Counted from the stretch's first letter, positions 9,401 to 18,618 are shown. The stretch: DNA of 64,000 bases from Gymnodinialimonas ulvae (GCF_037543845.1 NZ_JBBIFX010000002.1:248001-312000), one strand, 5' to 3'. Notes: a model not told the origin generated them from the letters alone. Numbers and translations: made by a program.

Positions 9401-10705
9401 ATGCGCATCACGATGATCGGCACCGGTTACGTCGGCCTTGTCTCGGGCGTTTGTTTTTCGGACTTCGGCCATGACGTGATCTGCGTGGACAAGGATCCGC
9501 GCAAGATCGAGATGTTGCAGGCGGGCGAGGTGCCGATTTACGAGCCGGGCCTTGATGCGTTGATGGCCAAGAATGTGGAAAGCGGGCGGTTGTCGTTTAC
9601 CACCGACCTCAAGACGGCCGTTGCGGGCGCGGATGCGGTGTTCATCGCGGTGGGGACGCCGACGCGGCGCGGCGATGGGCACGCGGACCTGACCTACGTG
9701 ATGGCGGCCGCCGAAGAGGTGGCGCAGGCCCTGACCGGCTATGCGGTGATCGTGACGAAATCGACGGTCCCCGTGGGCACCAACCGCAAGGTGAAACAGG
9801 TGGTCGCCAAGGCCAACCCGGCGGCGGAGTTCGACGTCGCCTCGAACCCAGAGTTCCTGCGCGAGGGTGCCGCGATCGACGATTTCATGCGCCCCGACCG
9901 CGTTGTCGTCGGCGTGCAGACCGAGCGCGCTGGAGAGGTCATGGCCGAGATCTACCGCCCCCTGTTCCTGCGCGATTTTCCGATTGTGACCACCGATCTG
10001 GAAAGCGCGGAGATGATCAAATACGCCGCCAACGCGTTTCTGGCGACGAAGATCACCTTCATCAACGAGATTGCCGCGCTTTGCGAAAAGGTCGGCGCGG
10101 ATGTGAAGGAAGTCTCCAAGGGCGTCGGCATGGACGGGCGCATCGGCAACAAGTTCCTGCATGCCGGGCCCGGTTATGGCGGCTCGTGTTTCCCGAAGGA
10201 CACCAGCGCGCTGGCCCGCATCGGGCAGGAGCATGCGATGCCGCAGAGCATCGTTGAAACGGTGATCCGGGTGAACGACGACATCAAGCACCGGATGATC
10301 GAAAAGCTGCGTGACCTATGCGACGGGTCGTTCAACGGCAAGACCATCGCGGTGCTTGGCGTGACGTTCAAACCCAACACCGACGACATGCGCGATGCGC
10401 CGTCGCTGACCATTGTGCCCGCAATGGTGGGCGGGGGCGCGAAGGTGCGTGTGGTCGATCCGCAAGGCTTCCGCGAGGGAGAAGCCTTGCTGCCCGGGGT
10501 GGTCTGGTCCGACGATCCGTACAAGGCGGCGCATAATGCCGATCTGGTCGTGATCCTGACGGAATGGAATGAGTTCCGGGCGCTGGATCTGGACCGCATG
10601 GCCCGCAAAATGGCGCATGCCCGGATGGCAGATCTGCGCAATGTCTACAGCCCGCGGGATGCAAAACGCGCCGGATTCGAAGCTTATGAGGGTGTCGGAC
10701 GTTAA
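9401..10705 (+). CDS. ugd: UDP-glucose 6-dehydrogenase
   Basis: This enzyme oxidises UDP-glucose to UDP-glucuronate with two NAD. The 434-residue chain has the N-terminal Rossmann motif MIGTGYVGLVSG, YEPGLDALM, SNPEFLREG, and the catalytic cysteine in GGSCFPKDT. The C-terminal domain has LGVTFKPNTDDMRDAPSL. It starts with ATG after AGGAAAAAAG. It closes the plus-strand sugar cluster and provides the substrate of the upstream UDP-glucuronate epimerase. Confidence 0.95.
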   Translation: MRITMIGTGYVGLVSGVCFSDFGHDVICVDKDPRKIEMLQAGEVPIYEPGLDALMAKNVESGRLSFTTDLKTAVAGADAVFIAVGTPTRRGDGHADLTYVMAAAEEVAQALTGYAVIVTKSTVPVGTNRKVKQVVAKANPAAEFDVASNPEFLREGAAIDDFMRPDRVVVGVQTERAGEVMAEIYRPLFLRDFPIVTTDLESAEMIKYAANAFLATKITFINEIAALCEKVGADVKEVSKGVGMDGRIGNKFLHAGPGYGGSCFPKDTSALARIGQEHAMPQSIVETVIRVNDDIKHRMIEKLRDLCDGSFNGKTIAVLGVTFKPNTDDMRDAPSLTIVPAMVGGGAKVRVVDPQGFREGEALLPGVVWSDDPYKAAHNADLVVILTEWNEFRALDLDRMARKMAHARMADLRNVYSPRDAKRAGFEAYEGVGR

Positions 10706-11006
10706 GGCGACCGCGCGTCGAATCCGACGCCGAGGTCAGCCTGCGGCTCGTCCTGCGTCGCACGGGTCCGCCCTTGGATCCCGCGTGACACCCGCCGATT
10801 GTTACAAATTCCGCGCGATTATCACGGCTCGATCACGCGAAAACGGGGTGGCATCACAGACCGTTGAATTATGCGCTCACGCTGGCATCACTTGCGCGGC
10901 ATGTACTTGAAATCCTCTGTTTTTGCACCTGATCCAAGGCCTAGCGTTTTGGCAGGCGGCGTGCACGTGCCCCGCCAAAACAAACGAAACACGAAGGGAT
11001 ATCCAA
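10706..11006. other. Intergenic region before the small secreted protein gene
   Basis: About 300 bases without a supported gene. The right half is relatively AT-rich, and a TTGAAA element about 100 bases before the next ATG could be a -35 box. I see no repeat, hairpin terminator or RNA gene in it. Confidence 0.4.
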
Positions 11007-11333
11007 ATGAAACGTTTCGCACTTGCCACCGCACTCGCCGCTTCCGTCGCCGCTCCGGCCTTCGCCGATGGGCATACGTCGCAGTTCGCCGTCATGCACT
11101 TCAACATGTTCGAAGACAACGCGCTTGAGATGCGCAACCCGAACGGTGAGATAATGATGGCCGATCTCGGTATGGGCTCCACCCTTGGCGATGTGTTCAC
11201 TCAGCTGAACCTGACCGCTGAAAACATGAGCGACTTGCGCGGTACCGGCGAAACGGTCACGATCATCGCCTCCGATCCCGAGCATGCGGCGGAGATCTTC
11301 CGCCGCCTGATGGCAGCCGACGACGACAACTGA
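11007..11333 (+). CDS. Small secreted protein, paralogue of the one at 46324-46644
   Basis: This is a 108-residue protein with a clear Sec signal peptide (MKRFALATALAASVAAPAFA, cleavage after AFA). The mature part contains HFNMFEDNALEMRNPNGE and ends with AAEIFRRLMAADDDN. The same signature HFNxFEDNALExxNxNG, the SDxRGxxG segment and the final (A)xIFxRLxA motif recur in the protein at 46324-46644. The two therefore form a small family of about 105 residues that I do not recognise. No enzymatic motif and no cysteine is seen. It is monocistronic, followed by its own intrinsic terminator. Periplasmic location is inferred from the signal peptide. Confidence 0.8.
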   Translation: MKRFALATALAASVAAPAFADGHTSQFAVMHFNMFEDNALEMRNPNGEIMMADLGMGSTLGDVFTQLNLTAENMSDLRGTGETVTIIASDPEHAAEIFRRLMAADDDN

Positions 11334-11356
11334 TCAACGTCTTTCGAAATCGATTA

Positions 11357-11389
11357 TGCCTCCGCGCACTGGCGGAGGCATTTTCGTTT
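11357..11389 (+). terminator. Intrinsic terminator
   Basis: A nine-base stem TGCCTCCGC / GCGGAGGCA with a six-base loop is followed by TTTTCGTTT, 23 bases after the stop of the small secreted protein gene. Confidence 0.85.
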
Positions 11390-11533
11390 GGCTTAGGCCA
11401 TCTGCGGACGCCATATCCAGAACGCGAACGTTCCAACCCTTTTTAATGAATTCTGAAATTTGGCATCGCACCGCCGGAACCTTTTGGACGGTGGCGCAGT
11501 TGAGGTGCGGTAAACACATTGAAAGGAAGACCC

Positions 11534-11848
11534 ATGTTTCGCTTTACGATTGCGACCGCTGCCACCGCGCTGCTCCTGAGTCCCGCATTCGCGCAGACGA
11601 CGACGGAAACCGCTGAAGAAATCCTCAACGACAGCGCCGATACGGTTTTGGAAGAGACCGATGCAACGCCTGTCGAGGGCGCGCCGGATTGCGACAATCC
11701 GACTGCCGAGGAAGCGAACGATGATGCCGATACCGCGACGGATGAAATCGAATGCCCCAGCGCCGTGTCCGGCGAGCCGGACGCCGGCGAGGAGGAGTTC
11801 GAACGGCTTGAGGAAGAAGATGATGAGGGTGTCGAAATCGACGAATAA
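11534..11848 (+). CDS. Small, highly acidic secreted protein
   Basis: This is a 104-residue protein with a signal peptide (MFRFTIATAATALLLSPAFA) and a mature part made mostly of Glu, Asp, Ala and Thr. The last 20 residues are dominated by E and D (LEEEDDEGVEIDE). Two cysteines lie in PDCDNP and IECPS. The chain looks intrinsically disordered, with no recognisable domain; calcium or cation binding is possible but only a guess. The start has GGAAGA upstream, and an intrinsic terminator follows. Confidence 0.65.
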   Translation: MFRFTIATAATALLLSPAFAQTTTETAEEILNDSADTVLEETDATPVEGAPDCDNPTAEEANDDADTATDEIECPSAVSGEPDAGEEEFERLEEEDDEGVEIDE

Positions 11849-11884
11849 CGGCATTGGTGTTTGACCAGATGCAAACCCGAATAG

Positions 11885-11910
11885 CGGCCCCGCATCAGGG
11901 GCCGTTTTTC
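11885..11910 (+). terminator. Intrinsic terminator between convergent genes
   Basis: The stem CGGCCCC / GGGGCCG with a six-base loop is followed by TTTTTC. It lies between the acidic-protein gene and the convergent KpsF gene, which ends at 11913. Confidence 0.8.
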
Positions 11911-11912
11911 AC

Positions 11913-12878
11913 TCAGGCGAGGCCCGCGCGCAGCAGATCGTGCAGATGAAGCAGCCCGATCGGGCGCATCGCGTCATCCACCACAAACAGCGCGGTGATC
12001 TTGTTTTCGGACATCATGGCCATCGCTTCGGCGGCCAAAAGCTCCGGCGCGATCACCCGCGGGCTGTGCGTGGCCACCTGACCGGCCGCGCGATCCGAAA
12101 GATGTGCGATGTTGCGCCGCAAATCGCCGTCCGAGATCACGCCAGTCAACACGCCGCCTTCGATCACACCGGCGATCCCAAAGCTCTTTTCTGACATCAC
12201 AACCAGCGTCTCCGGCATCGAGGTCTCGGCGCTGACCAATGGCAGGGCCTCCGCGCCATGCATCAACTGCGCCACGGTCGAAAGCTGCGCGCCCAGTTTG
12301 CCACCCGGATGGAACGTGCGGAATTGTTCGGGTTGAAAGCCGCGCCGCTCCATCACCGCAACCGCCAGCGCGTCGCCAAGCGCCAGGGTCAAGGTGGTCG
12401 ATGTGGTCGGCGCCATGCGCAGCGAACAGGCCTCTTCCACATTCGGCAGCAGCAGGCGATGGTCCGCCGCGCGCATCAGGGTGCTGTCGGCCCCTTTCGA
12501 GATCGCCACCAGAGGGATCGAGAAACGCGCAACATGGGCCACGATATCGCGTAATTCCGCCGTTTCGCCGGAATTCGAGATCAGGATCACAAGGTCCCCG
12601 GGCATGATCATGCCAAGATCGCCATGGCTTGCCTCGGCCGGATGCACGAAGGCCGACGGCGTTCCGGTGGAGGCAAAGGTCGCCGAGATCTTGCGTGCGA
12701 TATGGCCGGATTTGCCGATGCCCGACAGGATTACGCGACCTTTGGTGGCCAGAACCGCCTCGGCGGCAGTTTCGAAATCATCGGGCAACGCTTCGGACAA
12801 TGCGCGCACAGCGTCGCCTTCGGTGCGCAGGACGCGCGCGCCGGTGTCGCGCAGGGAGGGCTTTGGATCCGTAACCAT
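11913..12878 (-). CDS. KpsF/GutQ-family arabinose-5-phosphate isomerase
   Basis: This is a sugar-phosphate isomerase that converts D-ribulose 5-phosphate to D-arabinose 5-phosphate, the first step of KDO synthesis. The 321-residue chain has an SIS domain (GIGKSGHIARKISATFASTG, HPAEASHGDLGM, ISNSGETAEL) followed by two CBS motifs near the C-terminus. The KDO-8-phosphate synthase is not in the window, so the link to KDO rests on the family. The start lies 97 bases from the divergent Nudix gene. Confidence 0.9.
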   Translation of the reverse strand: MVTDPKPSLRDTGARVLRTEGDAVRALSEALPDDFETAAEAVLATKGRVILSGIGKSGHIARKISATFASTGTPSAFVHPAEASHGDLGMIMPGDLVILISNSGETAELRDIVAHVARFSIPLVAISKGADSTLMRAADHRLLLPNVEEACSLRMAPTTSTTLTLALGDALAVAVMERRGFQPEQFRTFHPGGKLGAQLSTVAQLMHGAEALPLVSAETSMPETLVVMSEKSFGIAGVIEGGVLTGVISDGDLRRNIAHLSDRAAGQVATHSPRVIAPELLAAEAMAMMSENKITALFVVDDAMRPIGLLHLHDLLRAGLA

Positions 12879-12975
12879 GGCAGCCGTTTAGCCCGTCGCC
12901 ACGCCCTTGGCGAGAGGATTGGCTTTTGGCCGGGCGCGGGCCGTGCAAAAAGGTGGGCGACAGGAGGGACGCCCC

Positions 12976-13419
12976 ATGAACCGACGCTTCGGAGCGCCGC
13001 CCCGCGACGGCATCCGCTATCCGCCGCGCCCCGGCGCCTATGTGATCATTGACGCAGGCGACAGCCTTCTTGCGTCGTTCCAGGATGCGCCCGTCCCTGA
13101 ATTGCAATTGCCCGGCGGAGGCATTGATCCGGGCGAAGGGACGCTGAGTGCGCTGCACCGCGAGGTCCTGGAAGAAACCGGCTATCGCATCCACGGCCTG
13201 CGCCGCATCGGAATGTTCCATCGCTACACGTTCATGCCCGATTACGACCGCTATGCACAGAAGCTTTGCAGCATCTATACCGCCCGGATCGGGCCACGCG
13301 TCTCGGCGCCGACCGAAGCGGGCCACAGCGCGGTGTTCCTGCCGTGGACCGTCGCGGTGGAGCGGCTTGGCGTCGCCGGCGACCGGGATTTTGTGGCGCG
13401 TTACCTGGCCACGCGTTAA
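12976..13419 (+). CDS. Nudix hydrolase
   Basis: This 147-residue protein has a Nudix box GGGIDPGEGTLSALHREVLE followed by ETGYRI at about residues 46-71. Members of this small class hydrolyse nucleoside diphosphates linked to other groups; the substrate is not deducible. The ATG at 12976 is preceded by AGGAGGG, and the frame is open further upstream without a better start. The gene is convergent with the response-regulator gene, and the two stops overlap by four bases. Confidence 0.85.
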   Translation: MNRRFGAPPRDGIRYPPRPGAYVIIDAGDSLLASFQDAPVPELQLPGGGIDPGEGTLSALHREVLEETGYRIHGLRRIGMFHRYTFMPDYDRYAQKLCSIYTARIGPRVSAPTEAGHSAVFLPWTVAVERLGVAGDRDFVARYLATR

Positions 13420-14693
13420 CGCCCGGAGAATTCGACCAGAAGGGCGGAGATGTCGTCGGGAAATTCGTCGGACCCCGCGAAGCCGACCAGATCTGACCGC
13501 AGGGTTTCGAGGAAGCCGGTACCCCCGGCGGCCTTGTTGCGCTCCATCATTTCGATCAGCCCCTCTTCCTCCAGCATGTCGCCATCGGGGCGGGGGCATT
13601 CGGTCAAGCCATCGGAATAAAGCAACAGACGGTCGCCCGGATGCAGCTGCACCTCGAACGAGCGGAATAGAATGTCGGGCAGAAGGCCCACGGGCATGTC
13701 GCCATCGCCGACCATCTCGACCTGGCCATCGGCGCGTTGCACCATTGGATGCGGGTGGCCCGCCTGCACCATCCGCACCAGCCCGGTCTCAAGGTTCACA
13801 AACGCCATCGCGATGGTGAAATAGCGATCCGTCTGCACCTCTTTCAACATCAGGTCATTCAGACGTCCGACCGAGACATCGGGAGGCAGATCTACCAATG
13901 ATCCATCGAGCCCCCGCACCAGTGAAATGTTCTGATCGGGAGAGGCCTCGGACAGCACACCGGCGATCCGCGCGGCGATCATGGCGGAGGCCACACCATG
14001 GCCCGAAACATCCAGGCTGAACAGCCCGATGATGGTCTCATCGACCGGAAAATAGCCGACCATATCGCCGCCGACATGGCCGCTGGCCTCAAGCAGGAGG
14101 GACACATCGGCGCCGTCAAAACGGCGGCGGCGGTCTTGCAGAAGGGCCAATTGCAGGCGCCGCGCCTCGTCCAGATCGCGGTCAATGGCCCCGTAAAGCC
14201 CCTGCAATTCGTCCAGAGCGTCGGAGAGAATGCCGTTCTTGCTGCGCAATTCGCGCTGCATCGCAACGATCCGCGCGCCTGCGTTCATCCGAGCGCGCAA
14301 TTCCGGAGGGCTGACGGGTTTTTGCAGGAAATCATCCGCGCCGGCCTCCAGCCCTTCGGCGAGCGCGTTGCGTTCCTTGCGCGATGTCAGCAGCAGCACA
14401 TACGCATAACTGCCGGTGTCTTCCTCGCGCAGGCGGCGACAGAATTCCGGCCCCGTCATCTCCGGCATCATCCAGTCGCACAGGATCAGGGAGACATCGG
14501 GATTGCGCGCATGATCGAGCGCTTCGAACGGATCGCCGGTGGAAATCGCATCATGTCCCCACTTACGCAGCAAGGCGCAGACAAGGTTGCGCTGCGCGGG
14601 GCTGTCATCGAGCACCAAAACCGTCGACGCACCGGTCGAGGCCACCGGAGTGGCATTTGTCGGGCCTGCCACGGCAACGGGCGCGATGTTCAT
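13416..14693 (-). CDS. Response regulator with PP2C/SpoIIE-type phosphatase output
   Basis: This 425-residue protein has an N-terminal receiver domain with acidic pair D29-D30, phosphoacceptor Asp73 in LCDWMMPEMTG and conserved Lys125 in LQKPVSPP. A short helical linker leads to a C-terminal SpoIIE-like serine phosphatase containing EASGHVGGDMVGYF and SLDVSGHGVASAM. Such proteins dephosphorylate anti-sigma-factor antagonists in partner-switching systems; the RbaY protein of Rhodobacter capsulatus is a similar architecture. No STAS or anti-sigma gene is nearby. The ATG at 14693 follows GAGAGGAG; a TTG 15 bases upstream lies within that ribosome-binding site. It is divergent from the Hpt gene. 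Confidence 0.88.
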   Translation of the reverse strand: MNIAPVAVAGPTNATPVASTGASTVLVLDDSPAQRNLVCALLRKWGHDAISTGDPFEALDHARNPDVSLILCDWMMPEMTGPEFCRRLREEDTGSYAYVLLLTSRKERNALAEGLEAGADDFLQKPVSPPELRARMNAGARIVAMQRELRSKNGILSDALDELQGLYGAIDRDLDEARRLQLALLQDRRRRFDGADVSLLLEASGHVGGDMVGYFPVDETIIGLFSLDVSGHGVASAMIAARIAGVLSEASPDQNISLVRGLDGSLVDLPPDVSVGRLNDLMLKEVQTDRYFTIAMAFVNLETGLVRMVQAGHPHPMVQRADGQVEMVGDGDMPVGLLPDILFRSFEVQLHPGDRLLLYSDGLTECPRPDGDMLEEEGLIEMMERNKAAGGTGFLETLRSDLVGFAGSDEFPDDISALLVEFSGR

Positions 14694-14846
14694 CGACACT
14701 CCTCTCAACAGAGTCGCGCCACCATGGAGCGCAGGTCTTAACGTCCCGTGAAGCCGACAATTTGAACTGCTTCGCTGCGGCGTGATGCGAGTTTGTTAAG
14801 CTTTGTGCTGCTAGGGTCGTCGCGGGGGCCTCCTTAGAGGTGCAAG

Positions 14847-15173
14847 ATGTTGTCTGTGGATTGGGACCGCCTGAATGAATTGAAGGCTGATATCGGGGAT
14901 GAGGATTTCGCCGATGTGGCGATGCTGTTCGTCACGGAATTGCAGGATACGCTTTCGGCGCTCACGCCGGAAAATGCCGCGGCGGATGATTTCCATTTCC
15001 TGCGCGGCTCTGCATCGAACCTGGGGTTTACGGCCTTGGTCACGGCCTGCTCCACGGCGGAGGCTGCGTGCGCCTCGGGACAATCGCCCGATGTCGATGC
15101 GGTCCGTACCGCCTTCGGCAGCGCCCTGGCCGAAATGTCGAAAGAAATGCCCGACCTCGCGCTGGCCGCCTAG
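14847..15173 (+). CDS. Histidine-phosphotransfer (Hpt) domain protein
   Basis: This is a 108-residue single-domain Hpt protein. The phospho-accepting His50 lies in FHFLRGSASNLGF, which matches the HxLKGS pattern of the four-helix Hpt fold. It probably relays phosphate between a histidine kinase and a receiver, and the divergent receiver-PP2C gene 150 bases away is the obvious partner. No histidine kinase is encoded in the window. The partner assignment is inference from position. Confidence 0.85.
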   Translation: MLSVDWDRLNELKADIGDEDFADVAMLFVTELQDTLSALTPENAAADDFHFLRGSASNLGFTALVTACSTAEAACASGQSPDVDAVRTAFGSALAEMSKEMPDLALAA

Positions 15174-15222
15174 GCACCTGGTCGCGCCGCGCGGCTACGT
15201 GGCCGGGCCTTGACGTATGCGG

Positions 15223-16470
15223 TCAGATCAAGAAGTCGGCGAGGATCTGATCGTCGGTGATATCGCGAAACCCGAACCCGCGCGACGCGACCCGTTCGGC
15301 AAGTTCCGGAAAACTCCCCGGCCGTTCCGTCTCGATCCCGATCAGGACGGAGCCGAAATTGCGCGAGTTCTTCTTGAGGTACTCAAACCGCGTGATGTTG
15401 TCCTCTGCCCCCAATAGGTCGAGGAAATCGCGCAACGCACCCGGGCGCTGCGGCAGACGGAGGATGAAGTATTTCTTCAACCCCTGCCAATTCTGCGCCC
15501 GTTCCTTCACCTCGGGCAGGCGTTCGAAATCGAAATTCCCGCCCGATGTGACGCAGACCACGCGCTTGCCCTTGATCTTGTCTGCAATGTCGTCGAGCAC
15601 GTTCACCGAAAGCGCACCGGCGGGCTCCAGCACGATGCCTTCCAGGTTCAGCATCTCCTGAATCGTAACGCAGATGCGGTTTTCCGGCGCGATCAGAACG
15701 TTGGTCTTGGGAATGTCTTTCAGAACCTCGAACGTGCGGTCGCCGATCCGCGCAACGGCCGCGCCATCCACGAAAGTGTCCTTGATTTCAATGGTCTGAG
15801 GCGCACCGATCTTGAGCGCTGCGGTCAGGCTCGCCCCACCCGCCGGTTCCACCAGCGTCAGCTCAGTCGACGCGCCCATGTCGCGCAGATACGATAGCAT
15901 CCCAGCCGACAGACCGCCCCCTCCGACCGGCAAGATCAGATGATCTGGCGCGCCGCCCAATTGCTCCATCATTTCCACCGCGACCGAGGACTGGCCCTGG
16001 ATCACGTCGGGATCGTCAAATGGCGACAGGAAATGTGCGCCCGCTTGCGTGCACCATGCTTTCGCGGCGGCCAGCGTTTCGTCGAAAAAGTCGCCTTCCA
16101 ACACGATCTCGACCGCGTCGCCGCCAAAGGTGCGGGTCTTGAGCACCTTTTGATTGGGCGTTGTCACGGGCATGTATATACGCCCTTTGACCCCGAAGTG
16201 CGAACAGACGAAGGCCACGCCCTGCGCATGGTTGCCTGCGCTGGCGCAGACGAATTGCATCTGGTCAGGATACGCGTCGCGCACCTTGCGCATCGCATTG
16301 AAGGCCCCGCGCAGCTTGTAGGACCGCACCGGTGACAAGTCCTCGCGCTTGAGCCAGATCTGCGCCCCATAGCGTTCGCTTAGATAGGCATTCTTCAAAA
16401 GCGGCGTCGCCGGAAACAGGTCGCGCAGGGCCTCGGTCGCGGACCGGGCGGTGGTGGCAAAATCTCTCAT
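15223..16470 (-). CDS. ilvA: Threonine ammonia-lyase (biosynthetic threonine dehydratase)
   Basis: This PLP enzyme deaminates threonine to 2-oxobutanoate, the first step of isoleucine synthesis. PLP-binding Lys52 lies in PVRSYKLRGAF, and the glycine-rich phosphate loop is LPVGGGGLSAG. A single C-terminal ACT-like regulatory domain starts near residue 325 (YFILRLPQRPGALRDFLDLL). At 415 residues it is the one-ACT form and shorter than the E. coli protein. It stands alone, with ilvD elsewhere in the window (23501-25264). Confidence 0.92.
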   Translation of the reverse strand: MRDFATTARSATEALRDLFPATPLLKNAYLSERYGAQIWLKREDLSPVRSYKLRGAFNAMRKVRDAYPDQMQFVCASAGNHAQGVAFVCSHFGVKGRIYMPVTTPNQKVLKTRTFGGDAVEIVLEGDFFDETLAAAKAWCTQAGAHFLSPFDDPDVIQGQSSVAVEMMEQLGGAPDHLILPVGGGGLSAGMLSYLRDMGASTELTLVEPAGGASLTAALKIGAPQTIEIKDTFVDGAAVARIGDRTFEVLKDIPKTNVLIAPENRICVTIQEMLNLEGIVLEPAGALSVNVLDDIADKIKGKRVVCVTSGGNFDFERLPEVKERAQNWQGLKKYFILRLPQRPGALRDFLDLLGAEDNITRFEYLKKNSRNFGSVLIGIETERPGSFPELAERVASRGFGFRDITDDQILADFLI

Positions 16471-16510
16471 GCCGTTTGAGGTGGCGCGTTTCGTCGCCCC
16501 TGTCCAGCGC

Positions 16511-17320
16511 TCAGTTCAGCTGTCGGCCTTCGATCAAGTTGCCGTAAAGCGTGGTCAGGAGGGCCAGATTGGCCAGAATCTGAACCCAGAACACCAGCAG
16601 CGTCAGGATCACCCCGATCACCCCCAAAAAGCCGAGCGCCGAATTCAGGATGAAGAAAATCAGCGGCAGGATGATGATCGGCAGAAGGATCGCGCTTGCC
16701 ACCGGTGCCGTGGCGGACCAGCTTTCGCCCATCTTCATATATTGCCCCAGCGCTGCCGACGGCAGGATCAGCCCAAGGCGCGTCAGCACCCAGGTGAAGC
16801 CGATCGTGAGACCAATGGTCAGGAACAAGGCCAATCCGGTCGATGGCACGGCGCTGAGCACGATCCCGATCACCACCGAGGCCGCAAAGCCCAAAAGCAT
16901 CATCATCAACGCGATGCGAACCACCGCCCAGACATAGCCCTTGATCATGGACCAGCTCCAATTGGCGGCGACGCCGTTTGGCATTTCTTCCAGCAGCACA
17001 TAGCGGTGCCAGCCCACGGCAGCCCAGGAATACAAGATCAGGAAGATCGGAATACACAGGATGAAGGCCAAAAAGAATCGACCGCCAAAGGTCAGGGCCT
17101 CCGCCTCGCTGCCGAACGGCAAATCTGCGGGTTCTCCGAAAGCCGCGCCGGGTTGTTGTTGCAGCAGCTCCATGAAGATCGGGCCGACAATTGAGAACAA
17201 AAGCGCCGCGCAAAGCGCATAGGCCAGAATGATCGGGATGATCGTGATCCGCGCCGCCGCGCCAAGATTGCCGAATACCTGCTGAAACACGTGTCGTAGA
17301 AGTTGATAGCCGTAGTCCAT
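16511..17320 (-). CDS. Polytopic membrane protein of unknown function
   Basis: This is a 269-residue protein with about six hydrophobic segments and no catalytic motif I can name. The N-terminus MDYGYQLLRHVFQQVFGNLG leads into the first helix (ITIIPIILAYALCAALLF), and the C-terminal half carries several long helices rich in Ile and Leu. Homologues with a similar opening are common in Rhodobacteraceae, but I know of no function. It is 40 bases from ilvA on the same strand and divergent from argG. Confidence 0.75.
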   Translation of the reverse strand: MDYGYQLLRHVFQQVFGNLGAAARITIIPIILAYALCAALLFSIVGPIFMELLQQQPGAAFGEPADLPFGSEAEALTFGGRFFLAFILCIPIFLILYSWAAVGWHRYVLLEEMPNGVAANWSWSMIKGYVWAVVRIALMMMLLGFAASVVIGIVLSAVPSTGLALFLTIGLTIGFTWVLTRLGLILPSAALGQYMKMGESWSATAPVASAILLPIIILPLIFFILNSALGFLGVIGVILTLLVFWVQILANLALLTTLYGNLIEGRQLN

Positions 17321-17400
17321 TGGTCGTCTCCGCTCGCTTGCCCCGCCTTTGAAAACCCGGTATCGCCCGCGCGGTCAACCATTTGTGATGGAGTTTTCCC

Positions 17401-18618
17401 ATGTCTGCGCCCAAGAAGGTGGTGCTTGCCTATTCTGGCGGCCTCGATACCTCGATTATTCTCAAGTGGTTGCAGACGGAATACGGCTGCGAAGTGGTGA
17501 CTTTCACCGCTGATCTCGGGCAGGGCGAGGAGCTGGAGCCCGCCCGCAAGAAGGCCGAGATGATGGGCGTCTCGGAGATCTTCATCGAAGACCTGCGCGA
17601 GGAATTCGTGCGCGATTTCGTCTTCCCGATGTTCCGCGCCAATGCTGTGTACGAAGGGCTCTACCTTCTGGGCACCTCCATCGCGCGGCCGCTGATTTCC
17701 AAGCGTCTGGTCGAGATCGCAGCCGAGACCGGCGCCGATGCGGTCAGCCATGGCGCGACCGGAAAGGGCAATGATCAGGTCCGGTTTGAGCTTTGCGCCT
17801 ATTCCCTGAACCCCGAGATCAAGGTGATCGCACCATGGCGGGAATGGGACCTCGGCAGCCGGACGAAACTCATTGAGTTTGCCGAAAAGCACCAGATCCC
17901 GATCGCCAAGGACAAACGCGGCGAAGCCCCGTTCAGCGTCGATGCAAACCTTCTGCACACATCGTCCGAGGGCAAAGTGCTTGAAGATCCCGCCGAAGAA
18001 GCGCCCGATTATGTGCTGCAGCGCATCACGCGGCCCGAAGATGCGCCCGATGCGCCCGAGATGGTCGAGATCGGGTTCGAAAAGGGCGACGCGGTCTCCA
18101 TCAACGGCAAGGCGATGAGCCCGGCCACGATACTCACCGAGTTGAACCGGCTTGGCGGCAAGCACGGGATCGGCATTCTTGATCTGGTCGAAAACCGGTT
18201 TGTTGGCATGAAATCGCGCGGCATCTACGAGACGCCGGGCGGTGAAATCTTGCTGGAGGCACACCGCGGGATCGAACAGATCACGCTCGACAGCGGCTCG
18301 GGGCACCTGAAGGATTCAATCATGCCGCGCTACGCGGAGCTGATCTACAACGGCTTCTGGTTCTCGCCCGAGCGCGAGATGTTGCAGGCCCTGATCGACA
18401 AATCGCAGGAGCATGTGACCGGCACCGTGCGCGTGAAGCTCTACAAAGGGGCCGCCCGCACAGTCGCGCGCTGGTCCGATCATTCGCTCTATTCCGAGGC
18501 GCATGTAACCTTCGAAGAAGACATGGGCGCCTACGATCAGACCGATGCGCAGGGCTTCATCCAGCTCAACGCTTTGCGCCTGAAACTGCTGGCTGCGCGC
18601 AACCGCAAGTTCAGGTGA
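17401..18618 (+). CDS. argG: Argininosuccinate synthase
   Basis: This cytoplasmic enzyme joins citrulline and aspartate with ATP to give argininosuccinate in arginine synthesis. The N-terminal P-loop VVLAYSGGLDTSIILKWL is diagnostic, and HGATGKGNDQVRFE is the citrulline/aspartate-binding region. At 405 residues it is full length. It is divergent from the membrane-protein gene, with 80 bases between the two starts, and no other arg gene is near. Confidence 0.96.
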   Translation: MSAPKKVVLAYSGGLDTSIILKWLQTEYGCEVVTFTADLGQGEELEPARKKAEMMGVSEIFIEDLREEFVRDFVFPMFRANAVYEGLYLLGTSIARPLISKRLVEIAAETGADAVSHGATGKGNDQVRFELCAYSLNPEIKVIAPWREWDLGSRTKLIEFAEKHQIPIAKDKRGEAPFSVDANLLHTSSEGKVLEDPAEEAPDYVLQRITRPEDAPDAPEMVEIGFEKGDAVSINGKAMSPATILTELNRLGGKHGIGILDLVENRFVGMKSRGIYETPGGEILLEAHRGIEQITLDSGSGHLKDSIMPRYAELIYNGFWFSPEREMLQALIDKSQEHVTGTVRVKLYKGAARTVARWSDHSLYSEAHVTFEEDMGAYDQTDAQGFIQLNALRLKLLAARNRKFR

